A stretch of DNA of 64,000 bases, from assembly GCA_965247435.1 (NCBI GenBank), contig OZ252019.1:2542001-2606000 (forward strand), written 5' to 3'. Of this stretch, positions 17,908 to 26,727 are shown piece by piece. The notes below the pieces were generated by a model. The model searched no databases. It was not told the origin of the DNA and saw nothing but the letters and a program-made list of their open reading frames with translations. This DNA is from Ilyomonas sp965247435 (GTDB lineage Bacteria; Bacteroidota; Bacteroidia; Chitinophagales; Chitinophagaceae). The translations under genes were made by a program, and so were the position numbers. How positions within the stretch are numbered: position 1 is the first letter of the stretch; every line of letters begins with the position of its first letter.

Positions 17908-18924
17908 ATGCTGCGCATTCTACCGCTATCTGCCGCGCTTAGCTTTCTTTTATTCTTTTTATGTGGTACGGTTAACGGCCAGCGCACAGACATCCGCGGC
18001 TTTGGCGATGTTACTACTACATACGGCCAAAAGAAACTGTCGTTCGGCTTTGAAGAGCAGGATTTGTTTATCACTTCCCAGCTTACCGACCGGATAACTT
18101 TTTTGGGCGAAACCGTATTTAAACCAGATTCTATGTCGCATTCGGGCTTTGATGTAAGCATAGAACGAATTATCATCAAATACAATATTGCAGGCAATCA
18201 CAACCTGCTCATCGGCAAGCACCACACGCCTATCAATTACTGGAACGATACGTATCATCACGGGCGGGTTTTTTTTCCCACCATCTTCCGGCCCTTACTT
18301 TTCGATGCCGGGTTTATCCCGCTGCACACGACCGGCATAAGCCTCGAAGGGCACGACTTAGGCGATATTAAATTTGGCTACAACCTGATGGCCGGCAACG
18401 GGCTTGGCGCTACAGATGTACAGGACAACAATAAAAATAAATCGGTAACGGCAGCCGTTCACATTAAACCGGTTGACCGCCTGCGCATCGGCGCCAGCTA
18501 TTACTACGATGTTATTTCCAAAGGCTCGATGGTACACGACCACCCCGAACCGGTAAACTGGAAAGTAAAGCAAAGCCTGCTTACCGGCTCCGTAGCCTAT
18601 TTCGGAAAAAAATATGAACTGCTTGCCGAAGGCACCATGGCACTCAACCACACCGATACAACCGGCAATGCCAGGTCTTTTGCTTCTTACCTCTATACCG
18701 GTTACCGGGTGACGGAAAAACTTATTCCTTACCTGCGTTTCGATAACCTGACTTTTCAAAGCGGCGAAGTATATTTTCATAAAGACAATACGACTTCTCT
18801 GATTGCCGGCATCCGCTACCAGATAAATTTTTTAACGGTTGTAAAGCTGGAATATATGCACCAGCACCAGGAGCTGGAAGGCAATGCCGATAAAGTAACG
18901 GCACAGTTTGCAATTGGCTTTTAA
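17908..18924 (+). CDS. Outer-membrane beta-barrel porin at head of kinase array
   Basis: 338-residue predicted outer-membrane protein. Start chosen at ATG 17908, which gives a signal peptide MLRILPLSAALSFLLFFLCG...NGQ; the longer frame adds a His-rich segment with no signal peptide. The mature chain has repeated amphipathic beta-strands (FGYNLMAGNGLG, LRIGASYYYDVIS, YLRFDNLTFQSGEVYF) and ends in AQFAIGF, a barrel-type terminal Phe. It resembles the phosphate/anion porin group loosely. Next, 33 bp downstream, is a small PstS-like binding protein, then a HAMP kinase. This looks like an uptake-and-sense module (inference). Confidence 0.75.
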   Translation: MLRILPLSAALSFLLFFLCGTVNGQRTDIRGFGDVTTTYGQKKLSFGFEEQDLFITSQLTDRITFLGETVFKPDSMSHSGFDVSIERIIIKYNIAGNHNLLIGKHHTPINYWNDTYHHGRVFFPTIFRPLLFDAGFIPLHTTGISLEGHDLGDIKFGYNLMAGNGLGATDVQDNNKNKSVTAAVHIKPVDRLRIGASYYYDVISKGSMVHDHPEPVNWKVKQSLLTGSVAYFGKKYELLAEGTMALNHTDTTGNARSFASYLYTGYRVTEKLIPYLRFDNLTFQSGEVYFHKDNTTSLIAGIRYQINFLTVVKLEYMHQHQELEGNADKVTAQFAIGF

Positions 18925-18957
18925 CATCAGTTGGTAATTAAAGAAGGCTTCTTTTGT

Positions 18958-19392
18958 ATGAAACATTTTATAATTATTCTTTTACTGCTGCCAGCAATCG
19001 CTGCCCGTTCACAAAGCGTTCAGCTTACCGTAATCAGCAACCCAAAAGGCGCTCCTCCGCAACTGAAGTTTGCTGAGCTGAAGTCTGTATTTATGGGCGA
19101 GAAAGAGCGCTGGCGCGATGGCACCAAGGTAAACATAGCGCTGCTAAAGACCTCTACAGAAATAGGTAAAGCAATTGCAGGAAAGGTATTCCGGATGAGT
19201 GGCGATGAAGTACGCAAATTTTTTGCATTGGGCACGTTTGCCTTTAAAGTAAACTCTCCCGAAACATTTGAAACGGTAGCCGAAGTGCAGGCCTATGTAA
19301 AAAAGAATGCCGGAGCCATCGGGATTATTGACCAGGCGTCTTTACCTGCCGATGCAACCGTAACAATAATAGATGGTAAAACGTCTTTTTGA
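18958..19392 (+). CDS. Small PstS-like periplasmic binding protein
   Basis: 144-residue secreted protein with a clear signal peptide (MKHFIIILLLLPAIAARSQS). It matches the short, one-lobe phosphate-ABC substrate-binding-like family: LTVISNPKGAPPQLKFAEL near the start, KSVFMGEKERWRDGTKV, then VFRMSGDEVRKFFALGTFAF and KKNAGAIGIIDQASLPAD. It is about half the size of true PstS, and no pst permease or ATPase genes are nearby. It more likely presents a ligand to a sensor than feeds a transporter. Start 18958 was chosen over an upstream start because the signal peptide begins there. It lies 28 bp before the first kinase gene. Confidence 0.78.
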   Translation: MKHFIIILLLLPAIAARSQSVQLTVISNPKGAPPQLKFAELKSVFMGEKERWRDGTKVNIALLKTSTEIGKAIAGKVFRMSGDEVRKFFALGTFAFKVNSPETFETVAEVQAYVKKNAGAIGIIDQASLPADATVTIIDGKTSF

Positions 19393-19420
19393 GCTTGCTG
19401 TTACTTTAAAAAGCCACGCT

Positions 19421-20998
19421 ATGTTTATAAAATTACAGACTAAATTATGGCTTGCAATACTGTCTATTGTACTGATGTTTACATTCTTTACCTTGTTTTA
19501 TTTCCCGGCGCAGCAAACTAATATTCTTTTTAAAAATTACAACCAGGAAGTCCAGAATTTTGCCAATACCGTTGCCTTGGGCGTGCAGATAGCCCTGACC
19601 GAAGAAAATTATAAAGGAGCGCTCACCGCAATGGAGTATGTAAAAACTAACCCGGCATTTAAATTTGTTTGTCTTGTGCAGGCAGATACCGTTTGGGATA
19701 AAGCACACAACAGGACCACTGTTCAGGATAAGATAATCAAGGCTTATCCTGCAGATGTAGTACCGGTACTCTCGGTTAACAATAATCAACCCCTGATTAT
19801 TAAAAGATCACCGGTTTCTTCTTCCATAATGGCGGGCGATGTGGTGCTGGCTTTTTCGACAAGAGAAATAGAGGAAAATAAAAAAATCATCCGGACAACG
19901 TCGCTGATTGTAAGTATTGCCATTTTTGTTATCGGCCTGCTGATCGGCATTTTATTATCCCGTAAAATTTCAAAGCCTGTAATTGCACTGCGTAACGCGG
20001 CGAGGCTGGTGGGAGAAGGCGACCTTACCCAGCGGGTAAAAACAAACAGTAAAGATGAAATCGGCGACTTGGCAAACGCGTTCAATACCATGGTAAGCGA
20101 CCTTGAAAAAACAAGAACCGAACTATACACTTCCAACCGTAATTTATCGGACAGCAACAGCGCACTCAGCAATACGTTGAATGAACTAAAAGCTACCCAG
20201 ACACAATTAATTCAATCGGAGAAAATGGCTTCGCTGGGCGAGCTCACGGCCGGCATTGCGCATGAGATACAAAACCCGCTGAACTTCGTCAACAATTTTG
20301 CGGAAGTAAGTATAGAATTGGCGGAGGAACTGAAGGAAGCGCTGCTGAAAACTTTAGCCGGGAAACTGCCGGAGAACGTTGCGGCACTTACCGACGACCT
20401 GATACAGAACCAGCAAAAAATTAACTTTCATGGCAAGCGTGCCGGTTCTATTGTAAAAGGAATGCTGCAGCACTCGCGCCGGAGCAACGGGCAAAAAGAG
20501 CTGACCGATATCAACAGGCTGGCCGATGAATACCTGCGGCTGAGCTATCATGGATTGCGTGCAAAAGACAAGGCCTTTAATGCTGCTATAGAAACCGACT
20601 TTGATGAGCAATTGGGTAAAATAAATATTCTTCCGCAGGAATTAGGGCGGGTATTAATAAATCTTTATACCAATGCATTTTATGCGGTAATGCATAAGAA
20701 ACAAACAGCCGGCAGCGATTATATGCCTGCTGTATATGTAAAAACAAAAGGAGAAAAAGGAAGTATAAAAATTTTTGTAAAAGACAATGGCGATGGCATA
20801 CCGGCCGGGATGAGGGATAAAATTTTTCAGCCTTTTTTTACTACCAAACCCACCGGCGAAGGTACGGGCTTAGGCTTGTCGCTTAGTTACGACATTATTA
20901 CAAAAGGGCATGGCGGCGCGCTTAAAGTGCAGTCGGAAGAGGGAGAATATGCCGAGTTTATAATACAGTTGCCGGCGGGCCAGGCTGATGCCTGTTAG
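19421..20998 (+). CDS. Histidine kinase 1 of the array: extracytoplasmic sensor, HAMP, HisKA, ATPase
   Basis: 525-residue sensor kinase. TM1 about 9-29, an extracytoplasmic Cache-like domain 30-155, TM2 158-179, a HAMP linker (180-233, with LVGEGDLTQRVKTNSKDEIGDL), a short coiled coil, then the dimerisation helix with phospho-acceptor H281 in LTAGIAHEIQNPLNFV. The ATPase has N-box NLYTNAFYAV, G1 DNGDGIPAG, F-box FQPFFTTKP and G2 GTGLGLSLSYD. It is the only array kinase with a classical two-TM/HAMP layout, and it directly follows the porin and PstS-like genes. Start 19421 avoids overlap with the binding-protein gene. The C-terminus (LPAGQADAC) is slightly longer than that of its paralogs. Confidence 0.95.
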   Translation: MFIKLQTKLWLAILSIVLMFTFFTLFYFPAQQTNILFKNYNQEVQNFANTVALGVQIALTEENYKGALTAMEYVKTNPAFKFVCLVQADTVWDKAHNRTTVQDKIIKAYPADVVPVLSVNNNQPLIIKRSPVSSSIMAGDVVLAFSTREIEENKKIIRTTSLIVSIAIFVIGLLIGILLSRKISKPVIALRNAARLVGEGDLTQRVKTNSKDEIGDLANAFNTMVSDLEKTRTELYTSNRNLSDSNSALSNTLNELKATQTQLIQSEKMASLGELTAGIAHEIQNPLNFVNNFAEVSIELAEELKEALLKTLAGKLPENVAALTDDLIQNQQKINFHGKRAGSIVKGMLQHSRRSNGQKELTDINRLADEYLRLSYHGLRAKDKAFNAAIETDFDEQLGKINILPQELGRVLINLYTNAFYAVMHKKQTAGSDYMPAVYVKTKGEKGSIKIFVKDNGDGIPAGMRDKIFQPFFTTKPTGEGTGLGLSLSYDIITKGHGGALKVQSEEGEYAEFIIQLPAGQADAC

Positions 20999-21045
20999 TA
21001 CAACTTCTTTGAAGGTTTTTCATTCTGATCATTAATATTAACACT

Positions 21046-23313
21046 ATGAAATATTTGCTGCTTATATGCTTCGTTATCTTATCCCGGCTTACGCTACAGG
21101 CTCAGAACAAAAAAATTGACAGTGTAAATAATCTTATTGCAAAGGCTGCCACAGACACGGCACGTATCAATTTATTAAATGCGAAAGCAACCATTTATGC
21201 CGAAAACAGCCTTGATTCGGCTATTAATATTGCATCGGCAAACAGTATAAAAGCAAAGCAACTGCATTATTTAAAGGGCGAAGCCGATGCTAACAGAATC
21301 AAGGGAACCGCTTTAACTCAAAAAGGTTCTTTTGCATTGGCCAAACAAAATCTTACCATGGCAGAGCAGCTTTACCAACAAACCGCAGATTCCGACGGGT
21401 TGAATAAAGTGTACAGAGGCTATGGCATGTACTACGGCAGGCAAAGCAAGTACGACAGCTCTATTATTTTTTTCAGGAAAAACGTTGAATACGATGAAAG
21501 GAACGACAGGAAGAAAGACCTTACGTCGGCTTACCAGAATATTGCCGTATCTCTTACTATGTCATCTCAATATCAACAGGCATTACTGTACCAGGGCAAA
21601 GCATTAAAACTTGCGGAAAGCCTGAATGATGTATCTACCTTAGCCTATATTAATTTAAATATGGGTATCGGCTATTCCAACGTGAGCGATTACCCAAAAT
21701 CGGAAGAGCTGTACCTCAAAGCGATAAAATATGCAAGGCAGGCCAATATCAAAAACGTTGAACTGTATGCCTACGCCAACCTGGCAAGTACCTGCAGCCA
21801 GCTAAACAGATACGGGGATATGTACGATTATGCGATGAAGGCAGCAGCACTTGGTAAACAATTAGGCGATTACGACATTATAGCTTCCAGCTTATCGCGC
21901 GCCGGCAGTGCCCTTACTTCTCAAAAAAGATATGGAGAGGCAGAAAAATTAAACCTAAAAGCGATAGCAATTGCAGATACGGCGGGCTCTCCGCTAAGTA
22001 TTTATCAAACGTACTCCGATATGGGCTACCTGCGCAGAGAACAACAGCGATACCCGGAAGCCGTACAGTTTTATGAAAAAGGATTTGCTGCACTGAAAGA
22101 CGCTGATATATACGACTCACAAATCGGAGATAGCTACAACGGCTTATCTGCAGCGTACGAACAAACAGGCGCCTATCAGAAGGCTTTAAACGCCTATAAA
22201 ACGTCGGTAAAAATCATTGATTCAATAAGAAGCCGGGAAAATATACGCAAGGCAACCGAAATGAGTATGACGTATGATTTTGATAAGAAGCAGCAGACGG
22301 AGAAAGCAGAGCAGGATAAAAAAAATGCCACTGCCGATGCAAGGCAACTGGCGCTGATGATTGGTTTGGGCTGCACCCTTTTATTAATTATTGGCGCTGC
22401 AGTTGCCTACCGCAACAAGCAAAGAGCCAATCACCTGCTGCAAACTCAAAAAGCGGCACTGGAGCAAACTTTAGCCGAGCTGAAAGTAACGCAGGCGCAG
22501 TTGATTCAATCGGAAAAGATGGCTTCGCTGGGCGAACTTACAGCCGGAATTGCGCATGAGATACAAAACCCGCTCAATTTTGTAAACAACTTCTCGGAGG
22601 TAAGCATAGAGCTCGCGGATGAGCTGTATGATGAGATAAGAACTATAGAATCGCTTTTTAAAGATCGGGCTAACATACACTCAATTATTGCAGACCTTAT
22701 ACAAAACCAGCAAAAAATAAGTCATCACGGCAAGCGTGCCGATGCTATTGTAAAAGGCATGTTGCAACATTCCCGGATAAGTACCGGCCAGAAAGAGCCG
22801 GCAGACATCAATACTTTGGCGGACGAGTATTTAAGGTTAAGCTATCATGGCCTGCGCGCAAAAGATAAAAGCTTTAATGCCAGTATAAAGACAAACTTTG
22901 ATGATCAGATAGGCGCCGTTAATATTATTCCGCAGGATATAGGCAGGGTATTTCTCAATTTGTTTACCAACGCATTTTATGCTGTAACACAAAAGAAAAA
23001 AGCTTTGCTATCTGCCGGTAAAGAAGATGCGTATGAGCCGCTTGTAACCGTTACTACAAAAAAGCTGCACGCTCCTTCCCGGGCCGTTGAGATCATGATA
23101 AGTGACAATGGCAGCGGCATACCGCAGCAGGTAATTGACAAAATTTTTCAGCCGTTTTTTACCACCAAACCAACCGGGCAGGGAACAGGGCTGGGCCTCA
23201 GCCTGAGCTATGACATTATTAAAGCGCATGGCGGAACAATAAAGGCAGAAACCAATCATGACGGTAAGCCGGAAAATGAAGGCGCAAGGTTTATCATTAC
23301 GCTGCCCGTATAA
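21046..23313 (+). CDS. Histidine kinase 2 of the array: secreted TPR sensor, TM, HisKA, ATPase
   Basis: 755-residue hybrid of a tetratricopeptide-repeat sensor and a kinase. Signal peptide 1-20 (...TLQAQ), about eight TPR-like helical pairs (40-395), one membrane helix (about 436-455), a coiled coil, the H-box with H504, and the ATPase domain. The TPR part is therefore predicted to be outside the cytoplasm. The core shares long stretches with the other array kinases (LRLSYHGLRAKDKSFNA, NIIPQDIGRVFLNLFTNAFY). The gene begins 47 bp after kinase 1 and ends 27 bp before kinase 3. The TPR ligand or protein partner is unknown. Confidence 0.95.
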   Translation: MKYLLLICFVILSRLTLQAQNKKIDSVNNLIAKAATDTARINLLNAKATIYAENSLDSAINIASANSIKAKQLHYLKGEADANRIKGTALTQKGSFALAKQNLTMAEQLYQQTADSDGLNKVYRGYGMYYGRQSKYDSSIIFFRKNVEYDERNDRKKDLTSAYQNIAVSLTMSSQYQQALLYQGKALKLAESLNDVSTLAYINLNMGIGYSNVSDYPKSEELYLKAIKYARQANIKNVELYAYANLASTCSQLNRYGDMYDYAMKAAALGKQLGDYDIIASSLSRAGSALTSQKRYGEAEKLNLKAIAIADTAGSPLSIYQTYSDMGYLRREQQRYPEAVQFYEKGFAALKDADIYDSQIGDSYNGLSAAYEQTGAYQKALNAYKTSVKIIDSIRSRENIRKATEMSMTYDFDKKQQTEKAEQDKKNATADARQLALMIGLGCTLLLIIGAAVAYRNKQRANHLLQTQKAALEQTLAELKVTQAQLIQSEKMASLGELTAGIAHEIQNPLNFVNNFSEVSIELADELYDEIRTIESLFKDRANIHSIIADLIQNQQKISHHGKRADAIVKGMLQHSRISTGQKEPADINTLADEYLRLSYHGLRAKDKSFNASIKTNFDDQIGAVNIIPQDIGRVFLNLFTNAFYAVTQKKKALLSAGKEDAYEPLVTVTTKKLHAPSRAVEIMISDNGSGIPQQVIDKIFQPFFTTKPTGQGTGLGLSLSYDIIKAHGGTIKAETNHDGKPENEGARFIITLPV

Positions 23314-23340
23314 CACTATCCAACCAATTAAGCTGTTGCC

Positions 23341-24711
23341 ATGACGTTTGAATTTATCATCATCATTTTACTATTCCAGTATCTCCGCAAATCGTTGCAA
23401 ACGGCTGCTACCCTTCCTGCCTGGGACAGGATTTTTAAGTGGACGGTGTACCTCTCCATAGCCATGCTTGCGCTCCAGTTTACCGCTTCCTCCCTCTATG
23501 GCATAGACAAACTGGTTGCGTATGCTATCCTCACAGGTTTGGTGTACCTGCTTTACTCCGATAAAAATTTTATTACACAAAAATTTTTAATTACCGCCAT
23601 ACTGCCATACGTTCTTATATCTATATCCAGCCAGGCTATCCGGTTGGTTGACCCGGCGTTGTACAAGAAATGGCACGACCTGATTGATGCAATTAACTCT
23701 TTTGCAATAATATGGGGATTTGGCACCTGGTGGGTAACCAAGCGGCAACAGAAAGAGCTGGTAAAAGTGCGCGAAAAAGCCAGAGAGGAAGAAAAGAATA
23801 ACAAGGTGATTACTGCTATGAAAGCTGAGCTGGAAGTGCAGGTGGCAGAGCGGACTGCTGCGCTGACAAGGCAAAAAAATGAGTTGGAAAATACTTTGCA
23901 CGAGTTAAAATCAACCCAATCACAGCTCATACAGGCAGAGAAGATGGCTTCGCTGGGTGAGCTTACAGCCGGCATTGCACACGAGATACAGAATCCGCTC
24001 AACTTCGTTAATAATTTTTCTGAATTAAATGCAGAGCTGCTCGAAGAATTAAAAAGCGAGCTAAAAACGGGCATTACAGCAGAAGCGGTTTTAATAATGA
24101 ATGATATAAAAGAAAACGAGCAAAAAATCAATCATCACGGCAGGCGTGCCGACGCTATTGTAAAGGGAATGTTGCAGCATTCGAGAAAAAATACCGGGCA
24201 GAAAGAAGCAACAGACATTAATGCTTTATGCGATGAATATTTACGGCTCAGCTATCATGGTTTAAGGGCGAAAGATAAATCCTTCAATGCGGCTTTTAAG
24301 ACAGATTTCGATACGGCTACCGGAAAAATAAATGTTGTACCGCAGGATATGGGAAGGGTATTGCTCAACCTTTTTAACAACGCTTTTTACGCGGTTAGCA
24401 CCAGGCAACGGGTAACCGGGGAAAGCTATAAGCCAACGGTATCTGTTACCACAAAACGGATTTCCGCCATTGCTTCCAAACAAAATGCGGGTGCGGTACA
24501 TATAACGGTAAAAGACAACGGCAACGGTATTCCGCAAAGCATCAGCGACAAAATCTTTCAACCTTTTTTTACCACCAAGCCAACCGGCGAAGGAACAGGG
24601 TTAGGTTTATCATTAAGCTACGACATTATAAAAGCGCATGGCGGAACGATACAGGTGGAAAGCAAAGAAGGCGAAGGCAGTGCGTTTATTATTCAATTAC
24701 CTGCCAACTAA
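23341..24711 (+). CDS. Histidine kinase 3 of the array: multi-TM sensor, no TPR
   Basis: 456-residue kinase whose N-terminus holds about four hydrophobic segments within residues 1-133 (FEFIIIILLFQYL; WTVYLSIAMLALQF; LVAYAILTGLVYLLY; FLITAILPYVLISI) instead of a signal peptide and TPRs. A long coiled coil (138-195) leads to the H-box with H214, then the ATPase (N-box NLFNNAFYAV, G1 DNGNGIPQS, G2 GTGLGLSLSYD). The kinase core is clearly a paralog of its neighbours, so this gene shows the same core attached to a different sensor. Close spacing on both sides (27 bp and 9 bp) places it in the same transcript. Confidence 0.95.
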   Translation: MTFEFIIIILLFQYLRKSLQTAATLPAWDRIFKWTVYLSIAMLALQFTASSLYGIDKLVAYAILTGLVYLLYSDKNFITQKFLITAILPYVLISISSQAIRLVDPALYKKWHDLIDAINSFAIIWGFGTWWVTKRQQKELVKVREKAREEEKNNKVITAMKAELEVQVAERTAALTRQKNELENTLHELKSTQSQLIQAEKMASLGELTAGIAHEIQNPLNFVNNFSELNAELLEELKSELKTGITAEAVLIMNDIKENEQKINHHGRRADAIVKGMLQHSRKNTGQKEATDINALCDEYLRLSYHGLRAKDKSFNAAFKTDFDTATGKINVVPQDMGRVLLNLFNNAFYAVSTRQRVTGESYKPTVSVTTKRISAIASKQNAGAVHITVKDNGNGIPQSISDKIFQPFFTTKPTGEGTGLGLSLSYDIIKAHGGTIQVESKEGEGSAFIIQLPAN

Positions 24712-24720
24712 GAGTTTTAC

Positions 24721-26709
24721 ATGCTACGACAAGTATATATTCTTCTTTTTTTAATCCTACTGCCCGCGCCTTTCCTGGCACAGACAATTGTAATAGACAA
24801 GCATAAGATTGAAGCGGGCAGAACAAGGCCGGATAGCAATTATGTAAAGTACCTTATTGAAACCGCTTCGGGTTATGCAGATAACATCGCTAAAAACGAT
24901 TCTGCTGAAACCTTATTTACAGAAGCAATAGCGGTTGCCGGAAAGCTTGATTATACCAATGGTTTGCTGCTGTCAAGATTAAACCTGGCTCAATATTATT
25001 TCGTGAAAGGAAAACTAAGCCAGTCGCTGAATTATTTAATGAAAAATGAAGCTACTGCCATAGAGGTTGGCGACAGCGCTTCTTTATTCAACAGCCTTCG
25101 GCTGGTGGCAACCATTTATATGAAGATTGGGGATATAAATATGCTGCGTGCAACTTTAATCCGAAGACAACGCATACTGGACCGCAACGGAATTGAGGGA
25201 TTGAAAGATACCAGCTATTATGTATTGTCTCAATATAATTCTCTTGCCTTGTATTATAGTATTCCGCAAATTAACAAACAGGATTCTGCTGAATATTTTT
25301 TCAAAAAGTTATCCCGGCTTGGTCAAAATACTGCTGCATCTAATTTATGGATACAGCTAAGCAATGGCGGACTCGGTAAAATTTTTTCTTTCAAATCTAT
25401 GTACGATTCGGCTGCTTATTTTTATAAAATTGCCGCCACGGCTGCGCTTAAAGGCAACCGCTTCGATAACTATTATAGTTTTCTGGTTGCACTTGGCGAT
25501 GTTTACAAGCAATCCGGGCAGTCAGATTCCGCATTCAAATATGCCAACCAGGTATATGAAGCTGCAAACAGGTATTCGTTTGTAAGCCTGCAGGCTTCTT
25601 CCAGCGGCTTATTAGCGGCCTTGTATCAGCAAAAGCGCAGGTACGACAGCGCTGTAAAATATATGGCATTGGAAAGCCGGTATAAAGACAGTTTATCAGG
25701 ACAGGAGACAATTAAAAGCATACAGGTATTAACGAGTGAGCAGCAACTTAAAGAGATTGAAAAGCAGCGGGAAAAAGAAGCGGCAGTAAGCGCCTATAAA
25801 GCCACATTAACAAACTACCTTTTTATCGGCGGGCTGATATTATTGCTGCTTATTATTGGTTTTATGTATCGGGTAAACAAACAACGGGCTGAGTCTAAAA
25901 AAGAAATTGAAGCTGCCTATAACAATTTAAAGTCAACCCAGGCCCAGTTGATACAATCAGAGAAGATGGCTTCGCTGGGCGAGCTTACGGCCGGCATTGC
26001 ACATGAGATACAAAACCCCTTAAATTTTGTAAACAATTTTAGTGAAGTGAATAATGAATTGGTTGAAGAAATAAAAACTGAAAATAATATAGAGGAAATA
26101 AAAGCTATTGCAAACGATATAAAGCGAAACAATGAAAAGATTTTATTTCACGGCAAGCGTGCCGATGCCATTGTAAAAGGGATGTTGCAGCATTCCCGCC
26201 AAACCAAAGGCGTGAAAGTGCCAACGGGTATTAATGCTTTGTGCGATGAATACCTACGGTTAAGCTATCATGGCCTGCGCGCAAAAGATAAGCGCTTCAT
26301 TGCAGATTTTAAAACAGCGTTTGATGAAAATATTGATAAAATAAATATCGTACCACAGGATATCGGAAGAGTGTTATTGAACCTTTTTAATAATGCATTT
26401 TATGCGGTGAATGAAAAAAAGAAAACTGCCGATGAAAATTATAAACCACTTGTAACAGTAAGCACTAAAAATATTACTCGTTTGGAAAAGGGTTGTGTGG
26501 AAGTTATTGTAGCGGATAATGGCAATGGCATTCCTTTAAACATTATCGCTAAAATTTTTCAACCTTTTTTTACCACCAAACCAACCGGACAGGGAACAGG
26601 ATTAGGGTTAAGCTTAAGCTATGACATTATTAAAGCGCACGGTGGAGAACTTAAAGCAGAAACCAACGAAGGAAAAGGAACTGAGTTCATCATTACACTG
26701 CCCTTATAA
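24721..26709 (+). CDS. Histidine kinase 4 of the array: secreted TPR sensor, TM, HisKA, ATPase
   Basis: 662 residues: signal peptide 1-20 (...APFLAQ), TPR-like helical repeats about 60-330, one membrane helix (364-384, FIGGLILLLLIIGFMYR), a short coiled coil, H-box with H428 and ATPase domain. ATPase boxes are intact (NLFNNAFYAVNEKKK, ADNGNGIPLN, FQPFFTTKP, GTGLGLSLSYD); the G1 box starts with A rather than S/K before DNG. The segment SRQTKGVKVPTGINALCDEY replaces the usual KEPTDIN of other copies. It lies 9 bp after kinase 3 and 18 bp before kinase 5. Confidence 0.95.
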   Translation: MLRQVYILLFLILLPAPFLAQTIVIDKHKIEAGRTRPDSNYVKYLIETASGYADNIAKNDSAETLFTEAIAVAGKLDYTNGLLLSRLNLAQYYFVKGKLSQSLNYLMKNEATAIEVGDSASLFNSLRLVATIYMKIGDINMLRATLIRRQRILDRNGIEGLKDTSYYVLSQYNSLALYYSIPQINKQDSAEYFFKKLSRLGQNTAASNLWIQLSNGGLGKIFSFKSMYDSAAYFYKIAATAALKGNRFDNYYSFLVALGDVYKQSGQSDSAFKYANQVYEAANRYSFVSLQASSSGLLAALYQQKRRYDSAVKYMALESRYKDSLSGQETIKSIQVLTSEQQLKEIEKQREKEAAVSAYKATLTNYLFIGGLILLLLIIGFMYRVNKQRAESKKEIEAAYNNLKSTQAQLIQSEKMASLGELTAGIAHEIQNPLNFVNNFSEVNNELVEEIKTENNIEEIKAIANDIKRNNEKILFHGKRADAIVKGMLQHSRQTKGVKVPTGINALCDEYLRLSYHGLRAKDKRFIADFKTAFDENIDKINIVPQDIGRVLLNLFNNAFYAVNEKKKTADENYKPLVTVSTKNITRLEKGCVEVIVADNGNGIPLNIIAKIFQPFFTTKPTGQGTGLGLSLSYDIIKAHGGELKAETNEGKGTEFIITLPL

Positions 26710-26727
26710 AACCATAATTGTATAGAA

